Assembly (NCBI RefSeq): GCF_000001735.4
Contig: NC_003075.7
Coordinates: 18,167,001 to 18,231,000, forward strand
Direction: 5' to 3'
Source: Arabidopsis thaliana
Taxonomy: Eukaryota; Streptophyta; Magnoliopsida; Brassicales; Brassicaceae
DNA length: 64,000 nt
The first letter of the stretch is position 1, and each line of letters begins with the position of its first letter. The notes below the pieces were generated by a model. It had not been told where the DNA came from. It saw nothing but the letters and a program-made list of their open reading frames with translations, and ran no database searches. The position numbers were made by a program, and so were the translations under genes. Shown one piece after another: positions 1 through 12,102 of the stretch.

Positions 1-740
1 AGGGGCTGGACAGTGGAAGACTCATCGAGGGCCTTCTTCAGCTGCAGCACCAACCCATCTTCCTCATCATTGTCCCCCACAACCTCTAGATCCCACACTT
101 TGAAAATCTCTTGTGAAGTTACTTTGACAGGATCCTCTGTAACATTACAATCCTCAGCATTGTCTTCAACGTATGTGCTCATGAAATCATCCTTGAATAC
201 TTGAGACGATACTGACGCTGGTTTTTCTTCTTTAGCCTCTCCATTGCTCACTGACCCATCTTCTTCTATACTTTCAACACCTCCAAGATCTGTCTTAGAA
301 CCGTCCGCTGGTTCACGGTTTCCATTCTCTGCTATAGACTCTGGAAAATAATAATCTTCTAAGCAATTCTTTGACGGGTCTGATTCAAAAGTTAGCATAG
401 AGATAATCTCGCTAACTTCTTCATTCGATGAATTAGTTCTACTGTTCGCTGAACCAGCTGCTGGTTCAGATCTCCGTAGATCAATAGTCTCGGATTCAGT
501 CATAACCTCGTCTGGAGACAGGACACCTCTTGTTCCCGTTGTTGATGAAAAAACAAACATCTCGGGATGGATATCGATGATTTCTGTTAAAGCATCTCTA
601 AAAGTTCCCCAATTATTGTTGTCTGAATCATCTAGAAAACTGATGATGCAAGAATCAGCCCAAGCTACACATTCAGGAGAAAGATCTTCCTCGTTTCTCA
701 CTGAAAGAGAAACCTCTGCTGCGTCTTCTCGTTCAGCCAT
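1..740 (-). CDS. Acidic protein of unknown function, 3' end cut by window
   Basis: The minus strand is open from an ATG at 740 to the window edge, giving 246 visible residues and no stop. The protein starts MAEREDAAEVSLSVRNEEDL and is rich in Asp, Glu and Ser. I see no signal peptide, membrane segment or known domain. The start is favoured because a clean acceptor (TTGTTGTAG, AG at 743-744) lies two bases upstream of the ATG, as expected for a 5'-UTR intron. The matching donor (AAAG then GTTAGT) is at 1112, so the intron is about 370 nt (743-1112). I do not recognise the family. By position it should be the gene just upstream of the GH9B16 copy, At4g38980 as I remember the map. The remainder lies outside the window. 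Confidence 0.75.
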   Translation of the reverse strand, partial: MAEREDAAEVSLSVRNEEDLSPECVAWADSCIISFLDDSDNNNWGTFRDALTEIIDIHPEMFVFSSTTGTRGVLSPDEVMTESETIDLRRSEPAAGSANSRTNSSNEEVSEIISMLTFESDPSKNCLEDYYFPESIAENGNREPADGSKTDLGGVESIEEDGSVSNGEAKEEKPASVSSQVFKDDFMSTYVEDNAEDCNVTEDPVKVTSQEIFKVWDLEVVGDNDEEDGLVLQLKKALDESSTVQP

Positions 741-1675
741 GGCTACAACAAAGCAGAGATTTGAAGTTATGATAGATGTTAGAGAACTCAGGGATAACAT
801 ATACAAGACATCCCGGGATGGATAAAAATACCAGATTGATACTAAATACACTAATTTCAATCACTAATTATAACAAAACTAGGGTTACATGGATGTGAAT
901 TGGATTTAGAAGCATCAACAACAAAAGTGAAATACCTTCGAATGCACAAGAATCACAGAATAAACATATATAACGAATCGAATCAAAGAGTATAAACGTC
1001 AAATACGTAAGCAGGAAAACGAAAATTCTTCTGAGCACACCTAAATCCATGACTAAGTCCAATGGATTACTGGGTACTTCAATTCAATTAACCAATTAAG
1101 GAAATGACTAACCTTTATCCACACGAGAATCCCCCAAAAAACCCTAATTTTCAGAAGAAGAAGAAAAACTAATTTTGAAATCTCTGAGAAACTGAAGAGT
1201 AAACGACGTTAAATTGTTTGGAATTTTGGATAAACTTGTACGATGCCGTTTTTGTGGTGACTTGTTTTTTGTTTTGTTTTGTTATTAATAGCCCAAATAT
1301 TTTTAGATTTACAGAAAAGCCTCATACTTTTTATTGGCCCAATGTGATCCCAAATTGTGTGACAGTAGACATTAATGTATTTGTCCTTCTGCATTTTATT
1401 TCATCAACACACAGTCAAAATTCAACATATGGTTGGTCTTAAAGAAAGCTTAAACATCGACAAAAGTTGCATTATACCCCAATTTGTTTAAAATAAAAAG
1501 AGTCTTATTATATATCCGTTAATACTTTTTTTAGTTTTTCTTTCATTATATGAATCAAGTGATACAAAAATACTCACTTTTAGATTCTGTTCGTTTTGCA
1601 CAAAAAAAAAAAGATTCTGTTCGTTGTTTAATACAACTTACTTTCTTCTGTCAAATCTTAAAAGGCAGAATCGTC
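741..1675 (-). promoter_or_regulatory. 5'-UTR intron, leader and promoter of the unknown gene; rest empty
   Basis: The part from 743 to 1112 is a probable 5'-UTR intron, and about 1113-1200 is leader with an AGAAGAAGAAG stretch. GCCCA/GGCCCA (site II-type) motifs occur near 1291 and 1337, typical of plant promoters for widely expressed genes. From about 1400 to 1675 I see only AT-rich sequence, which is also the region downstream of the GH9B16 stop. Confidence 0.5.
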
Positions 1676-3949
1676 TCAAACCGGGTTGGCCTTAAAATAA
1701 GCCAAGAGACCAACAAAAGGTGCATTGATGTAGGTCGTCGGCTCAGTCTCACTTGCATTTGTCCGACCTCCAACGAATTTGTCATCTATGTTTGGTCCTC
1801 CGATCACTGCACCTACTAAAACGTTGGGGTCTGGATTTGGTGACGAGAAACTGTTCCATCCTTCTGAGCATTTGACCGGGGTAGGATGAGTAGTGATAGA
1901 CGGTGAGGATGCACCGCGGTGATGGATTTGTCGTGGATATCGGTTACCGTACCCGATCATGTATGACATTTTCATCGGATTATCTCCCAAAATGTAATCC
2001 ACCTATATGAAATCATTATTACCATATAACCGATCAAGTTAGTTAAGTAGTAGACCACTAATTTGTAAAATGATAACTCATGAACTTTCTCAAAACCAAC
2101 TATATTTGCTATGCGTTGTGTTAAATACCTGTCGTTTGGCCAAGCGACGGAGAGAATCCGGCTGGAACTTGAGACTACCACAGTGGAGTTGTTGAGAGGA
2201 TTTGGAGAGGTTGTTGAGAGGATTTGGAGAGGTAATTGGCGTAAGTGAGAAGGAGAAAAGACAATGCGACGGTGTTTTGGAGCTGGCTGCTTCCGGGTTT
2301 GTAAAGAAGACCACCGGGAGAGTAACTCATATGTGCACCAGGAGTTTCCAGAAAAAACGAACACATCAATTTTTCCGCTGTATCCTTATACGGTGCAATC
2401 GCAGCAACATTCTTCTCAAATACTTCCTATATCAACAACAAGCAGCTCAAACGGTTTAGAATTAAACGAGTTTGTTCTCGACCGGTATACCAGAATATAT
2501 ACATTTTTCTATTTAAGAAGAATAATATATGCATGGTCAAGTTATACTACTTGTATGTTCAGTATAAAATGAGTTACGATCATGAGTTTTATTGTATTAT
2601 GAATATAATTTCGTCATTTTAAAAATCAAAGAGAATTGGATCAAACCTTGGCAACGAGGACATTGACGCCCCCAACTTTGTTATCCCATCCAAACTCGAA
2701 GTAATTGGAATCTGACCCAAAAGATTGACGATTCTCCACTAAGTATTTAATGTAAGAATCTTTACCGGTCGCTCTTCTCAGCCATGCAGCTCCCCATAAT
2801 AATTCATCCTATATGAAACAACATGATTATTTATATGGAACTAAAAACATTAATCTAGACCGATATCTAATTTTACATAAGATATTCAAGAAATCATAGA
2901 GAGATTACCTCATATCCGTTTACACTACAATAAAATGGGCAGACAGCTAGTTTAGTCTCAGGATTATTGGTGTAAGAACCTCGATGTGAATCTGCGTACT
3001 CAAAAGTTCTTAAAGCATTATCGAGCAATAGTTTAGAATATCTAGGATCAAATCGTTTGAATGCGATTGAGGCGGCTGCCAACGCAGCTGCGATTTCTCC
3101 AGCTAAATCAGAGGCTGGTTTCGGTGCTTCCAGTGCGTAAGCGGTCCGTGGTGTGTCCATGTCCTCTGGTCTCTCCCAACACTGATGATCCGGTGTTGGT
3201 TCACCTACCTAAATATCATTATTTAAGATTATAAATCAAATTCTCAATATATATGCATCAGTTTAACTCTTATGAATATTATAGCCTCGTTAAATAAATT
3301 AGTTAATTACTAACAAGTAAAAACAAACAAAAAATAAGTAACAATATTGAGATGAAAAAAAAAAACAAGATAATAATTGTTTGTGATATGAACAAATACA
3401 TTACGAATCTAAGATCTGAAGTAAAATTTGTGAGAACTAGATGTATGTGTAAAAGACACACAAATACAATCGTTGTTAACTATCCTAAGCTATACATACA
3501 TGTATAATAAAAGACAAGAGCTTATTGACGTATAGTCACCGTACTTGGACGAAGATGCGATTAGGGAGTTGGGAAACGGTCTTGAGGAGATAATTGCTGC
3601 CCCACCGGAGAGCGACGAGATTGTCCCGGAGATCAGCCGGAGACATGTAACTTCCGAAGTCGATAGCGCTCCACGCAAGCATCGTAGTCGTAAAAGCCAT
3701 CGGAAAATGGAATTTAATGTTGTCTCCGGCGTCGTAGTAACCACCAACGAGGTCGACATTGAGGTTCTTGCCATCGTTGAGTGCGGAGTTGTGGCGCCAC
3801 GTCATCCTCTGTTCTCTTGGGAGATATCCAGATCGTTGACCTTCGAAGAAGAGGATTGACTTTGTGAGAGCATCGGAGTAGTCGTGAGAAATCGTCGTTG
3901 GTAGGAGGATGAGGAGGATAACTATAAACGAGCAAACCAATGGCTTCAT
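1676..3949 (-). CDS. GH9B16: GH9 class B endo-1,4-beta-glucanase, frameshifted in exon 4
   Basis: Secreted endoglucanase family that cleaves beta-1,4-glucan in the cell wall. Exons by splice site: 3545-3949 (135 codons), 3208-2909 (100), 2808-2647 (54), 2426-2129 (298 nt), 2002-1676 (108 plus stop). A signal peptide begins the protein ([20 protein letters not shown]). GH9 hallmarks are YYDAGDN in exon 1 and IHHRG plus [12 protein letters not shown] in exon 5. Exon 4 is 22 nt longer than the 276-nt exon 4 of both neighbouring paralogues, because 22 bp are tandemly duplicated at 2188-2231. Translation therefore leaves frame after YLSKSSQQ and stops at 2175-2177, predicting about 372 residues without the C-terminal His and acid Glu. 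Without the extra unit the protein would be 489 residues. Identity as GH9B16 rests on gene order. Confidence 0.85.
2188..2231. repeat. Perfect 22-bp tandem duplication inside GH9B16 exon 4
   Basis: Units 2188-2209 and 2210-2231 are identical over 22 bases. The matching stretch in GH9B17 (around 5205-5230) has a single diverged copy. As 22 is not a multiple of three, the duplication changes the frame. The two flanking frames, ending [11 protein letters not shown] and starting [13 protein letters not shown], would join perfectly if one unit were absent. Confidence 0.95.
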
Positions 3950-4721
3950 TGTTTTCTCTTTTAGGGTTTATGAGAGATGACTAAATAAGACGATGCATAT
4001 ATATAAACTTTTATTCGATTTTTTTCTATGGAAACTTTCCCGCATGTTTTAACTCCTTGTATATTTTTATATCTAAACTTTCCTCACCATGATTTATCAC
4101 AATCAAGAACTTTTTGTTCTCTGTTAAATCGTTTTTTTTGTCCTAGTTTAAATGGATATATTGGCGAGTTTTTCTTTTCCAAATTTGATCTATAGATAAA
4201 GAGGATATGTAAACTTGGCAAAAAAAAAAACGAATGAAAGCGATAAAAATATTATCGAGTCTTATAAAACATCATCTAAATTACCACAAATAAAACCATA
4301 TCTGCAATAAATAATTTTCTGTTTGAATATAAATACATATTATTTTATTTTTTAAAAATACATATTATAATTATAATATGTATTCTTTTAATTTTTATTA
4401 ATTATATAAATACTTTAAGACATAAAGATAAACAACGGTAAAACAAAAGAAATTTGTATCATGAAAACGTAAATTGCATAAGAATAAATCATTATAAAAA
4501 TTTTTTATCTACCTTGCCATTGTTTATACGGTATAAATTATACCTAAAAAAAATAAGTAAGTACCATTAAGAATATTACTAAAAGGTTTAAAGATGTGTT
4601 TTCCTTTACTTGAAGAATTTCCCATACATAAATATATATCTCTTGATGCGTACTTTTACCTCAATCAATATATGTACATTTTCATTTATTTATTTTTACA
4701 AATCTGGGAAAGAAATTGAAA
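3950..4721. promoter_or_regulatory. GH9B16 promoter and GH9B17 downstream region
   Basis: A TATA-like run (minus-strand TATATATA, 3996-4007) lies about 50 bp upstream of the GH9B16 ATG. The rest is AT-rich with short A/T runs, and I see no further gene. Confidence 0.45.
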
Positions 4722-6797
4722 TCAAGAGAAGTTGGGGTTGCTTTTGAAGTACGCAAAGACACCAACAAAAGGTGCATTGATGTAGGTTGTGGGCTCAGTC
4801 TCACTAGCATTTGTCCGACCTCCAATAAATCTATCATCTACGTCAGGCCCGCCAATCACCGCACCTATAAGAATGTTGGGGTTTGGATTGGGTGATGAGA
4901 AAATATTCCATCCTGCTATGCACCCAAAGGCAGCCGGATGAACGGTAACAGACGGTATAGACGAGCCACGGTGGTGGATCAGTCCCGGGTACCGCTCGCC
5001 GTACCCAATCATGTATGACAACTTCATTGGATTATCTCCCAAAACGTAGTCTACCTACAAAAAATAAAACACAAATATTTTTTTCTTAGACTAACGAACA
5101 CAAGAATTATGGAAGAAAAAAATGATCTTATGATTCTAATATATACCTGTCGTTTGACTATGCGGCGAAGAGAATCCGGTTGAAACTTGAGGTTACCGCA
5201 ATTGAGCTGTTGAGAAGATGTAGAGAGGTAATCTGCGTAGGTAAGGAGAAGGAAAGATAGTGCGGCCGTGTTCTGGAGCTGAGTGCTTCCAGGTTTGTAA
5301 ATGAGACCGCCGGGAGTGTAAGACATATGTGGACCATTGGTTTCCGGCAAAAATGAACACATCATTTTCTCCGCGGTATCTTTATATGCGGCTATCGCGG
5401 TCACATTATTCTGAAGTACTTCCTGTTTAACCAAAATGATTAACGGTCACACTTATCATATATATATACATCAGTTTGATTTTGGAAATTGGACCAAACC
5501 TTGGCAACGAGAACATTAACACCCCCAACTTTGTTGTCCCAGCCAAACTCAAAGTAATTGGAACTTTCACCGAAAGCTTGACCATTGTCCACTAAGTATC
5601 TCAGATAAGAATCTTCGCCGGTTGCTCGTCTCAACCACGCAGCTCCCCATAGCAACTCGTCCTATATATATGAAAGAACATGATGATTATATGAAATTAA
5701 ACCCAATTAATTTTCATTGTACAATATTCGAGATATGTTCAAGATGTACCTTATATCCATTAACACTACAGTAAAACGGGCAAACGGCTTGCTTGATTCC
5801 CGGATTATCGGTGTAAGAACCTCGATGTGAATCTGCGTACTGAAACGTTTGTACGGCTTTATTGAGTAATATTGCGGAATACTTAGGATTTGCTTGTTTG
5901 AATGCAATTGAAGCGGCTGCTAAAGCTGCTGCGATTTCTCCCGCTAAATCGGAGGCTGGATATGGTGCATCTAAGGCGAAAGCGGTTCGTGGCGTGTCCA
6001 TATCTTCCGGTCTTTCCCAACAATCGTGGTCCGGTTGTACTTCACCGACCTATACAATATTAATCTTGTGTTGTTGGTGTGTACATAATAAAAAGATATT
6101 CTTAATATTTTCCATTAAAAATCGTGGTCTCGTAAAAAGAATAATTACAGAAGAAGAAACTAATCAACACATATTGTTATCTTGTCAGGGAAGATATCCA
6201 ATTTGATTCCTGTCCTATTATGACAAAATTGGTGAAACAAATTCTTGATACCGGTATGTATTAGTGAATATACAAAATATATATATATATATATATATAT
6301 TATACTATAACTATTGTGTCCATAGATGGTGAAAACCAAATGCACGATTACACTAAAACGACGATGGGTTAAGAGTTAAGACGTACGTGGACGAAAATGC
6401 GATTAGGGAGTTGTGAAACGGTCTTAAGGAGATAATCAGTGGCCCACTTGACGGCTACGAGATTATGTCTGAAATCATGCTGAGACATATAGCGTCCGAA
6501 GTCAACAGAACTCCAAGCAAGCATCGTGGCCGTAAAAGCCATCGGAAAATGAAACTTAACGTTGTCCCCGGCGTCGTAGTAACCACCAACGAGGTCGGTT
6601 TTGAGGTTTTTTCCGTCGTTGAGTGCAGAGTTTCTACGCCACGCCATCCTTTGTTGTTTTGGAAGACGACCAGAGCGTTGACCTTCGAAAAAGAGGATTG
6701 ACTTTCTAAGAGCATCGGAATAGTCGTGAGGGATCGCCGTTGGTAGAAGCAGAAGTAGAAGTATGAAAACGGTTACAAGGTAAATCGAAGCTTTCAT
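4722..6797 (-). CDS. GH9B17: GH9 class B endo-1,4-beta-glucanase (493 aa)
   Basis: Intact five-exon GH9 endoglucanase acting on beta-1,4-glucan in the wall. Exons: 6797-6387 (137 codons), 6049-5750 (100), 5661-5500 (54), 5422-5147 (92), 5054-4722 (110 plus stop). The total is 493 aa, the length I remember for this gene. The signal peptide is [20 protein letters not shown]. Catalytic hallmarks are YYDAGDN near residue 73, IHHRGSS, and [15 protein letters not shown] near the C-terminus. There is no cellulose-binding module or membrane anchor, so it is class B and secreted. Exons 2, 3 and 4 have the same lengths (300, 162, 276 nt) as GH9B18, which shows tandem duplication. A TATA-like minus-strand TATAAATA lies at about 6869-6877, some 75 bp before the ATG. 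Confidence 0.95.
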
Positions 6798-8266
6798 TTT
6801 CCTAAAAATTATTAGGACTTGGTGAGATTTCGTTGTTTTGATATGTAGTTTTGGGGGCTTTAGGGTTCATATTTATAGGCACATAATATATGCTACAACT
6901 TCTGGTTCACGTACGTAGTTTGGGTCATTTGGTAAGTAATCAATACGTTTTGGTTTGGTAAGAATCCATGCATGTTTATCAAAAAAAAAAAAAAAAATTA
7001 GATAGAAACAAGTAAACTAGATAATGATTTCGCTTCAATGACTCAAAGGTTTATTCACAGTACTTTATCTATTATTTTTACACCTCGAATTTTCTTATAC
7101 TGTTTTAAGAAAAATATTCCTGACAATTAAATTTAAATCAATATCTTTGAGTGTATTCTCCTTAATTGAATTTAAATTTTATTTATTTTTGTCTAATTCA
7201 TATATATTTTAAGACAAGAATATTCAATCCTATAATTAATCGTTTTTAGTTTTGCTAGATTTGAATACCAGCTGTGGTAAGAAAAAAACTATATCACATC
7301 TTTTGCTAACTTTATATGTTTATATATATATATATAGAAGTTCTATGTATGTTGATATTCTGAAAAGAGGTGCAATGAGAAACAAAATATTAAAATTTGA
7401 TGACTCATATATCATTAGCTAATTAATATTAATTATTATTAATTATTAATATGTGAGAGAAAGATGTATAGGAGAATGAAATCTGAATGTTTTTGTTGCA
7501 TTGGGTAAGGTACAGATTTTTTCCCGGCCGGGATGCCTCTTCTTTATTATAGATGGATTATAATTGGCTTAATTTATTTTCAGGATATAATTAAGATGTA
7601 AATATCAACAAATAATCTTCTTGAAACTAAAGTAATTTGATTTCACATTTTCATCTCTTGTTTCGCCAGAATAAATTTCAGGCAAACCAATATTTCATAC
7701 AGAACTGATCAGTAAATCGAATTTAAGAAGAAAAAGTACTAGAAACGTGATTAAAAAAAAAAATGGTAAGAAAAATTAATGTTCTGTTAAGAGAAAAGTA
7801 AAAACAATGTATTTTGTCTAAGGCAAAACTTTTCTTGATGAGTTTTGCTTCTCTTTCCAATGAGTTATACTTTCTACCTGATTCTTGAACCAAGCGTGTG
7901 TGCATGCAACGATTCGAGATATTGCTTGTGTTTAATCGTACAATTTATTTTGCTCTTGACTACATTCTATATCATATACGGAACGAGTTAATAATAATAA
8001 TATATGGAACGAGTTAAGTAATTAGCATAAACTCTGTTTTTTTCTTATCGTGTACCGTATCATTTTTTGTTTCTGCCCCATATATAAGGCAATCATGCTC
8101 TTTTATTTCTCTACACAATGTCTACTCTGTTATATTTTGTAGAAAGCACATATTTGTTCGTTTCTCTATATCACATCACCTTTCGTTGTAGTTTCCACAA
8201 TTGTCGCGTTTATATATTCTTTAAGAAACATTTAATTTGAAGCATATCCAAACTGAGGCAAATATA

Positions 8267-8297
<31 letters not shown>

Positions 8298-9161
8298 TTA
8301 AAGATTACGTAAACTAGTATTAATTGTGTATATTACATTTATTAGTATCTATGACCAACCGCTATTAATAGGTTTAGTTGCCGAGTAGTTTTCGATTACC
8401 TTTCCTACGCTATTTTATAAAAATCCAATTATAAATTTGTGGACTACAGTTGTATCAATGAATCATTTGTACAATCATAGACCTATAAAATATAGTATTA
8501 CAGAATGATTACAATCATCACATAATAAGTACGGACACACAACAAACCAAAACGAAATTATTATTAATATTGCTCGATCGAATTAGTATATAATTTGTAC
8601 ATATATTTATTGAGATGCAACAAAAAAAAAAAAAAAAATCAGAATTCATAGCAATTGAAGTAATAATATATGACTATCGAGAGAAATTTGCATGGAATAA
8701 ATAATTTCAAATAATGATAGTCTAGCTAGTGGATTATCGTTATGTACTTACGTTAGTTCAGACTAATTATTTTCAACCTTTTTTCAAATAATTATTTTCA
8801 ACCTTTTTTTCTCCTGTACCACTAAAATATTCATTTATCGATTTATATAACGTGAGAACTCTCTTTAACCAGACCTAAATAAAATTGTACCCGTTTTCTT
8901 TAGCAACCATTATATATATGTATATATGAATAGACTATTAATTACATTTGATAAAAAAAGAAGTATCAAATGATCAACAGGTGAATAATCCGAATAAGTT
9001 ATTCAGATTAATTTTGCGTAAAAGAAAAACTATTTTAACTGTAAGAACTTTTTCCTTCTTTACTTGGGCAAGAAGATGAGAGACTTGTAAGAAAAAAAAG
9101 AACTCCCATACTCTTGGAACTTAAGAATAATGTTTTCCAATTTTACTCCCATGTCGTCAGC
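6798..9161. other. 2.4-kb AT-rich gap; promoter of GH9B17, no gene seen
   Basis: Contains the GH9B17 upstream region, poly-A runs (6980, 8621) and TA microsatellites (about 7319-7335 and 8262-8297). Reading both strands I find no ORF with gene-like composition, no tRNA-like fold, and no clear transposon ends. Confidence 0.5.
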
Positions 9162-12102
9162 TTAGCTAGAACCAGGATTGGCTGCAAAGTACGCCAAAAC
9201 GCCAACGAAAGGAGCATTGATGTAAGTAGTGGGCTCGGACTTGCGGAAATCGGACCGATCATCATCGTACATATCGTCCTCTCCGGGCCCACCCACCACC
9301 GCTCCAATCAAAACGTTCGGGTTCGGTTCGGTAGAATTGAAATAAACCGACCCGTCTTTGCATCTGATGGCTTCTGGATGGTCCACAATCGATGGCAATG
9401 ATGAGCCACGGTGATGGATCCTCTTTGGATATCTCTCTCCGTATCCGACCATGTACGATAATCCCATCGGATTATTCCCCAATATATAGTCCACCTTCAT
9501 TTTCCAATAAATACATGATTAGTTTTGCTGGATGCCAAAAACAAATTATATGTTATTCACTTATAAACTTAAACCAAACCAACTCAAACCGGTCTAACCT
9601 GTTTCTTGGCAAGACGGCGGAGATAATCAGGAGGGACGGTAAGGGTGCCGCAATTGAGGGAGAGAGAGCTTCTTGAAAGATATTGAGCGTATACGAGGAG
9701 GAGGAAAGATATGGTGGTCGCATGTTGGAGCTGGCTACCGCCGGGCTTGTAAAGTAGACCAGCGGAAGTATACTCAACATGCGGTCCCGAAGATTCCGGG
9801 ACCAGACTACACATGAAGCTCTCTGCTGATGCCTTGTACGCCTCTAAGTTGTACATATTTCCTTCAATAACTTCCTGTACCGAAATTAAATCAAACCACC
9901 AAGTTTATCAGTTATGGTACCGGTTTGGTTCTTAACCGGGTCAGTTTGGATTCACGTACACGGAAAGAAAAGAACATAACTTTGATATGCACGTGAAAGC
10001 CTCGTGTTTACTAAACTTTTGCTAAAGTATTTAAAGTTAATTTCGATTTCATCCCCTAAATTTGATGTTAATAAAATTGGAAGTATTGAACTAACCTTCG
10101 AAACGAGAACATTAAGTCCACCAACTTTGTTGTCCCAGCCAAATTCGTCTACGTTATCGTTAGCACCAAACGGTTCACGGTTACTCTCTATGTAATTAAG
10201 GTAGCTTTCATCACCAGTCGCTTTTCTTAGCCAAGCTGCTCCCCACAATAACTCATCCTACCCATAACAAAAATTTTACAAAAAACAACATTAAAGAAAA
10301 TCATCACCAAGAAAATGTACAAAATATAATATTTACCAAGAATGTATAGATATTTAGCTTGTTCTAATGATCCTGTTAAATATTTGATAACTTCTTTAGT
10401 CACACAAATGTTGGGATTGATGTTTACCTGAAATCCGTTGAAATCGCAGTAGAAAGGACACACATCATTTTTGATATCGTCATTGCTGCTATAAGCACCG
10501 CGATACATATCAGCGAACTGAAAAGTTTTGACAGCATTTTGGAGCAATGTTTGAGAGTATCCTGGATCCGATGATCGGAAAGCAATCGAAGCAGCTGAGA
10601 GGGCCGCCGTAGTTTCTCCGGCAACTTCAGAAGCCGGATTCGGGGCATTAACGGCGTAAGCAGTCCGTGGTGTATCCATGTCTTCTGGTCTTTCCCAGCA
10701 ATTATGATCTGCTATCGGATCACCTACCTATCACAAGTTCGTTTATTTTTTTCCTACCTTAGTTAGTTTTCAAAAATATTAAATATTCAAGCCCTCTAAA
10801 TAAAACAATATATAAATCAAGATATGAAATTATCAATGAATAAAATAAGAAATGCACCTAACAACATCAACATCATATCTGATGTTTGATTTTTCTAATA
10901 TTGGAACAAAGAGAATTGAACGATTCTGAAAGAAAGAAGTCTCTATCATCGTATCTCAACTCTAATAATTATTAAATGATCATAATTTATTAATTATGAT
11001 GCAAACGACCATTGAATCAATGTTGATAATTTCATAACCCATTCACTAATTTATTTTAGAGGTGTACTATTGAATTATCATTATCCATTTATTGCTGAAT
11101 TTAAGTCAACAAAATTTATTGTTGTAGTTTTTTTAAAAAAATAAACATAAAAACAAACGAAAAAACCCTGCAACTAAAACTAATGGTTGGTCATCTTTGT
11201 ATTTACTACAAAGTACGGGACACACACAAAATAAGACCAAAATTAAATTGACATTTACGTTGCCAACTTATAAAGTTCCTAGTCAATTGTTATTTCCTAA
11301 ATGATTCATTCGATGTTATACGTATGTTACGTACTGGACTTTGTCATTAACAATAACTAATTAAATTGATATTGATGTGTATTGATAATTTCGTAGAAAG
11401 AAAAGAATATATAGGAAAATAGAAAGGGCCAAAAAAAGTGTGACGCAACGACAAAAAAGGTAAATGCAGAGAGACTCTTGAGAGTCCAAAAACAAACACC
11501 CACTTCACGGGTTCGTTTCATCTCTTGGCAACTCAAACGATTCAGTTTCCTCAATCTCTGTGTTATTTTAATTCCCCAATTTACCCTTCCCCATAGTTTC
11601 GTATTCACTAAAAATGCCACTCACCGGCATAAAAAAAAACAGTTACGAAATTGAATTGGCAAATTAAAACCACACTAACCTGGACGAAGATCCGGTTAGG
11701 TAGCTGTGAAACGGATTTGAGGAGGTAATTAGAGCTCCACCGGAGAGCCACGAGAGAGTTACGTAGCTCCGACGAAGGCATGAATTCGCCGAACTCAATT
11801 ACGCTCCAGGCGAGCATTGTGGTGGTGAAAGCCATCGGGAAATTGAATTTGACGTTGTCTCCGGCGTCGTAATAACCGCCGGTTAAATCGATGTTGTGTG
11901 TCCAACCGTCGCTCAGACCGGAGTTACGGCGCCAGGTCATACGCTGGTCGTTTGGGAGGTAACCGGAGCGCTGGCCTTCGAAGAAGAGAATTGATTTTGA
12001 GAGTGCGTCGGAGTAATCGTGCTGGTTCGACGACATTGTCGGTCGGAAGAAGAAGAAGAAAAAGAAGAAGACAAGTGAGAGAGGGTGTAAATGTAATTTC
12101 AT
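9162..12102 (-). CDS. GH9B18: GH9 class B endo-1,4-beta-glucanase (497 aa)
   Basis: Intact member of the tandem GH9 set. Exons: 12102-11680 (141 codons), 10727-10428 (100), 10257-10096 (54), 9874-9599 (92), 9494-9162 (110 plus stop), giving 497 aa, the length I remember. A signal peptide with a long Phe run ([10 protein letters not shown]) is followed by [19 protein letters not shown], the conserved GH9 start. Motifs include [14 protein letters not shown] and [14 protein letters not shown]. Intron 1 is the largest of the three paralogues (952 nt). The last exon has [16 protein letters not shown] where GH9B17 has [17 protein letters not shown], so this is the most diverged copy. A TATA-like run (12204-12214) lies about 100 bp upstream of the ATG. 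Confidence 0.95.

Noticed and set aside
1972..2364. Long minus-strand ORF overlapping GH9B16 exons 4-5
   Set aside because: It is the wrong frame of a real exon and reads through an intron; the family motifs lie in other frames.
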